Shown here piece by piece: positions 5,202 to 6,390 of a stretch of DNA of 6,390 bases. Within the stretch, counting starts at the first letter, position 1, and each line of letters starts with the position of its first letter. Where the stretch lies: the NCBI GenBank assembly GCA_007119095.1, contig SKQI01000105.1, positions 1 to 6,390 of the forward strand, written 5' to 3'. The stretch is from Wenzhouxiangella sp. Its GTDB lineage: Bacteria; Pseudomonadota; Gammaproteobacteria; Xanthomonadales; Wenzhouxiangellaceae. The translations under genes were made by a program, and so were the position numbers. The notes under the pieces were generated by a model. It was not told the DNA's origin, did no database searches, and worked only from the letters and a program-made list of their open reading frames with translations.

Positions 5202-5720
5202 ATGCGCAACTTGTTATTACTCACACTACTGGCGTTGATTCTTGCCGGCTGCCAGCGCGATGAAGCTGCAGAGACCGACGAAGAGGCCGGGGACGTCGTT
5301 GAAGCAGTCGAAGAAGACATGGGCGAGCTGCTCGAGGATGCGGCCGAGCAGGCCGAAGCTGCCGAGGCCGATATGGCCGACCTGCTGGATGATGCAGATG
5401 ATCATGCGGAAAGTGGTGCGGAGCGGCTTTGGGAACGCGCCGAGACGCTGGCCGGGGAAGCTCGCGAACTGGCCGAGCAGGCCGCCGAGGCCGCTGAAAG
5501 CGGTAGCCGCGAGGCCTGGGAGCGCTCCCGTGAAGCCGCGGCGCGTGCTCGTGAGCGAGCGGCGCTGGCATGGGAAGAAGCCAACTCGTTGACCGAGGAC
5601 GCGTGGGCCGAGACGCGAGATGGTGCCGAAGTGCTGCGCGAGAAAGCTGAACAGGCCTGGCGCAGGCTCGACGATGTCGAATTCGACGAAGATGAAGACG
5701 AAGAAAACAGCAATCAATAA
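5202..5720 (+). CDS. Acidic alanine-rich helical lipoprotein
   Basis: A 172-residue predicted lipoprotein upstream of leuS. The signal region MRNLLLLTLLALILAGC has its lipobox Cys at position 17, with Gln at +2, so outer-membrane anchoring is likely. The mature protein is almost entirely A, E, D and R without proline, so a long continuous helix or coiled coil from about residue 31 to 158 is expected. It ends in an acidic tail (FDEDEDEE). Tryptophans at 77, 106, 124, 135 and 153 are spaced 29, 18, 11 and 18 residues, which places them on one helical face. The ATG at 5202 is chosen because GGAG lies seven bases upstream. The ATG at 5196 is too close to it, and the frame stays open further upstream to 5103. 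I know no named family. It could act as a periplasmic spacer, or as a membrane- or DNA-independent structural helix like LEA/apolipoprotein-type proteins (inference). Confidence 0.85.
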   Translation: MRNLLLLTLLALILAGCQRDEAAETDEEAGDVVEAVEEDMGELLEDAAEQAEAAEADMADLLDDADDHAESGAERLWERAETLAGEARELAEQAAEAAESGSREAWERSREAAARARERAALAWEEANSLTEDAWAETRDGAEVLREKAEQAWRRLDDVEFDEDEDEENSNQ

Positions 5721-5728
5721 TCACAGCA

Positions 5729-6390
5729 ATGACAGCGACCACGACTGACACCGTTTCCGAAAGCTACCATCCGGCCCGTATCGAACCCGATATTCAGCAG
5801 CGCTGGGAGCAACAGGCAGCCCATCGCGCCGAGCTTGGTGACGGTGACAAGTTCTACTGCCTGAGCATGTTTCCGTACCCATCCGGCAAGCTGCACATGG
5901 GGCACATGCGCAACTACACCATTGGTGACGTGATTTCGCGCTACCTGGGCATGCGCGGCCGGCATGTGCTGCAGCCCATGGGCTGGGATGCGTTTGGCCT
6001 GCCGGCGGAAAATGCGGCCATGGCCAACGGCGTGCCGCCGGCCAAGTGGACCCGCAACAACATTGCCCACATGCGCAGCCAGCTCAAGTCGCTGGGTTTT
6101 GCCCTTGACTGGGAGCGCGAGCTCGCCACCTGCGATCCGGATTATTACCGCTGGAACCAGTGGTTTTTCCTGCGTTTGCTCAAGCGCGGTATTGCCTACA
6201 AGAAAACCGGCGTGGTCAACTGGGACCCGGTCGATCAGTCCGTGCTGGCCAATGAGCAGGTCGTTGACGGGCGCGGCTGGCGTTCCGGCGCGCTGGTCGA
6301 AAAACGTGAAATCCCGATGTACTACCTGCGCATTACCGACTACGCGCAGGAGCTGCTGGACAGCATCGACCAGCTTGACGGTTGGCCGGA
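5729..6390 (+). CDS. leuS: Leucyl-tRNA synthetase, N-terminal part (cut by window edge)
   Basis: LeuRS attaches leucine to tRNA-Leu in the cytoplasm. The first 220 residues are visible. The class I signature reads HMGH at 56-59 within FPYPSGKLHMGHMRNYTIGD, followed by MGWDAFGLPAENAA, both characteristic of LeuRS. The zinc-ribbon region (VVNWDPVDQSVLANEQVVDG to about residue 200) matches the E. coli protein in order, but the four cysteine positions are D166, R182, G183 and S186. This copy should therefore not bind zinc there. As I recall, this variant is shared by pseudomonad and xanthomonad LeuRS. The ATG at 5729 lies eight bases after the lipoprotein stop and has no recognisable Shine-Dalgarno. 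Translation may depend on coupling to the upstream gene. The editing and C-terminal domains lie outside the window. Confidence 0.97.
   Translation, partial: MTATTTDTVSESYHPARIEPDIQQRWEQQAAHRAELGDGDKFYCLSMFPYPSGKLHMGHMRNYTIGDVISRYLGMRGRHVLQPMGWDAFGLPAENAAMANGVPPAKWTRNNIAHMRSQLKSLGFALDWERELATCDPDYYRWNQWFFLRLLKRGIAYKKTGVVNWDPVDQSVLANEQVVDGRGWRSGALVEKREIPMYYLRITDYAQELLDSIDQLDGWP

Noticed and set aside
5221..5751. Long antisense ORFs (176, 163 and 103 residues) opposite the acidic lipoprotein
   Set aside because: They are mirror frames of a GC-rich, Ala/Glu-rich coding region. They are rich in R, P and S with no domain, and the plus-strand frame has a perfect lipobox and ribosome site.

Overview
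This window looks like ordinary chromosome from a GC-rich gammaproteobacterium. The evidence is a panD-pgi pair, a LeuS of the pseudomonad/xanthomonad type with a cysteine-free zinc-ribbon region, outer-membrane-type lipoproteins with clean lipoboxes, and strong G/C preference at third codon positions. A member of the Xanthomonadales or a nearby order is my best guess, at low confidence. No transposase, integrase, CRISPR array, tRNA or rRNA is visible.

Left block (1-1367, minus strand): three overlapping genes read leftward. A five-helix membrane protein of the DUF3429/TMEM69 type comes first. An ABC ATPase of the LolD/FtsE/MacB class follows, then the N-terminus of an FtsX-like permease cut by the window edge. 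The overlaps suggest one operon for an envelope ABC system.

Regulatory gap (1368-1845): this is the most information-rich non-coding part. Two strong intrinsic terminators face outward, one leftward (1419-1457) and one rightward (1778-1806). Between them lie a possible 49-residue leftward ORF and a rightward promoter-like element. A predicted structured RNA of about 100 nt follows that promoter and ends at the rightward terminator, 39 bases before panD. It could be a free small RNA or an attenuated leader of panD-pgi.

Central block (1846-3723, plus strand): panD (aspartate 1-decarboxylase, the beta-alanine source for pantothenate and CoA) and pgi (glucose-6-phosphate isomerase). They lie in the same reading frame, separated by one TGA. 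A 9-bp perfect hairpin covers the 5' end of the pgi ORF.

Right block: two leftward genes overlap by 17 bases. One encodes a secreted Sel1-repeat protein (4360-5052) and the other an unrecognised lipoprotein (3780-4376). Across a short divergent gap, a rightward gene encodes an acidic, alanine-rich helical lipoprotein (5202-5720). Eight bases later leuS begins and runs off the window.

I find no convincing multi-gene novel system. The best leads are the panD upstream RNA element, the small leftward ORF with its own terminator, and the periodic tryptophan pattern in the helical lipoprotein.
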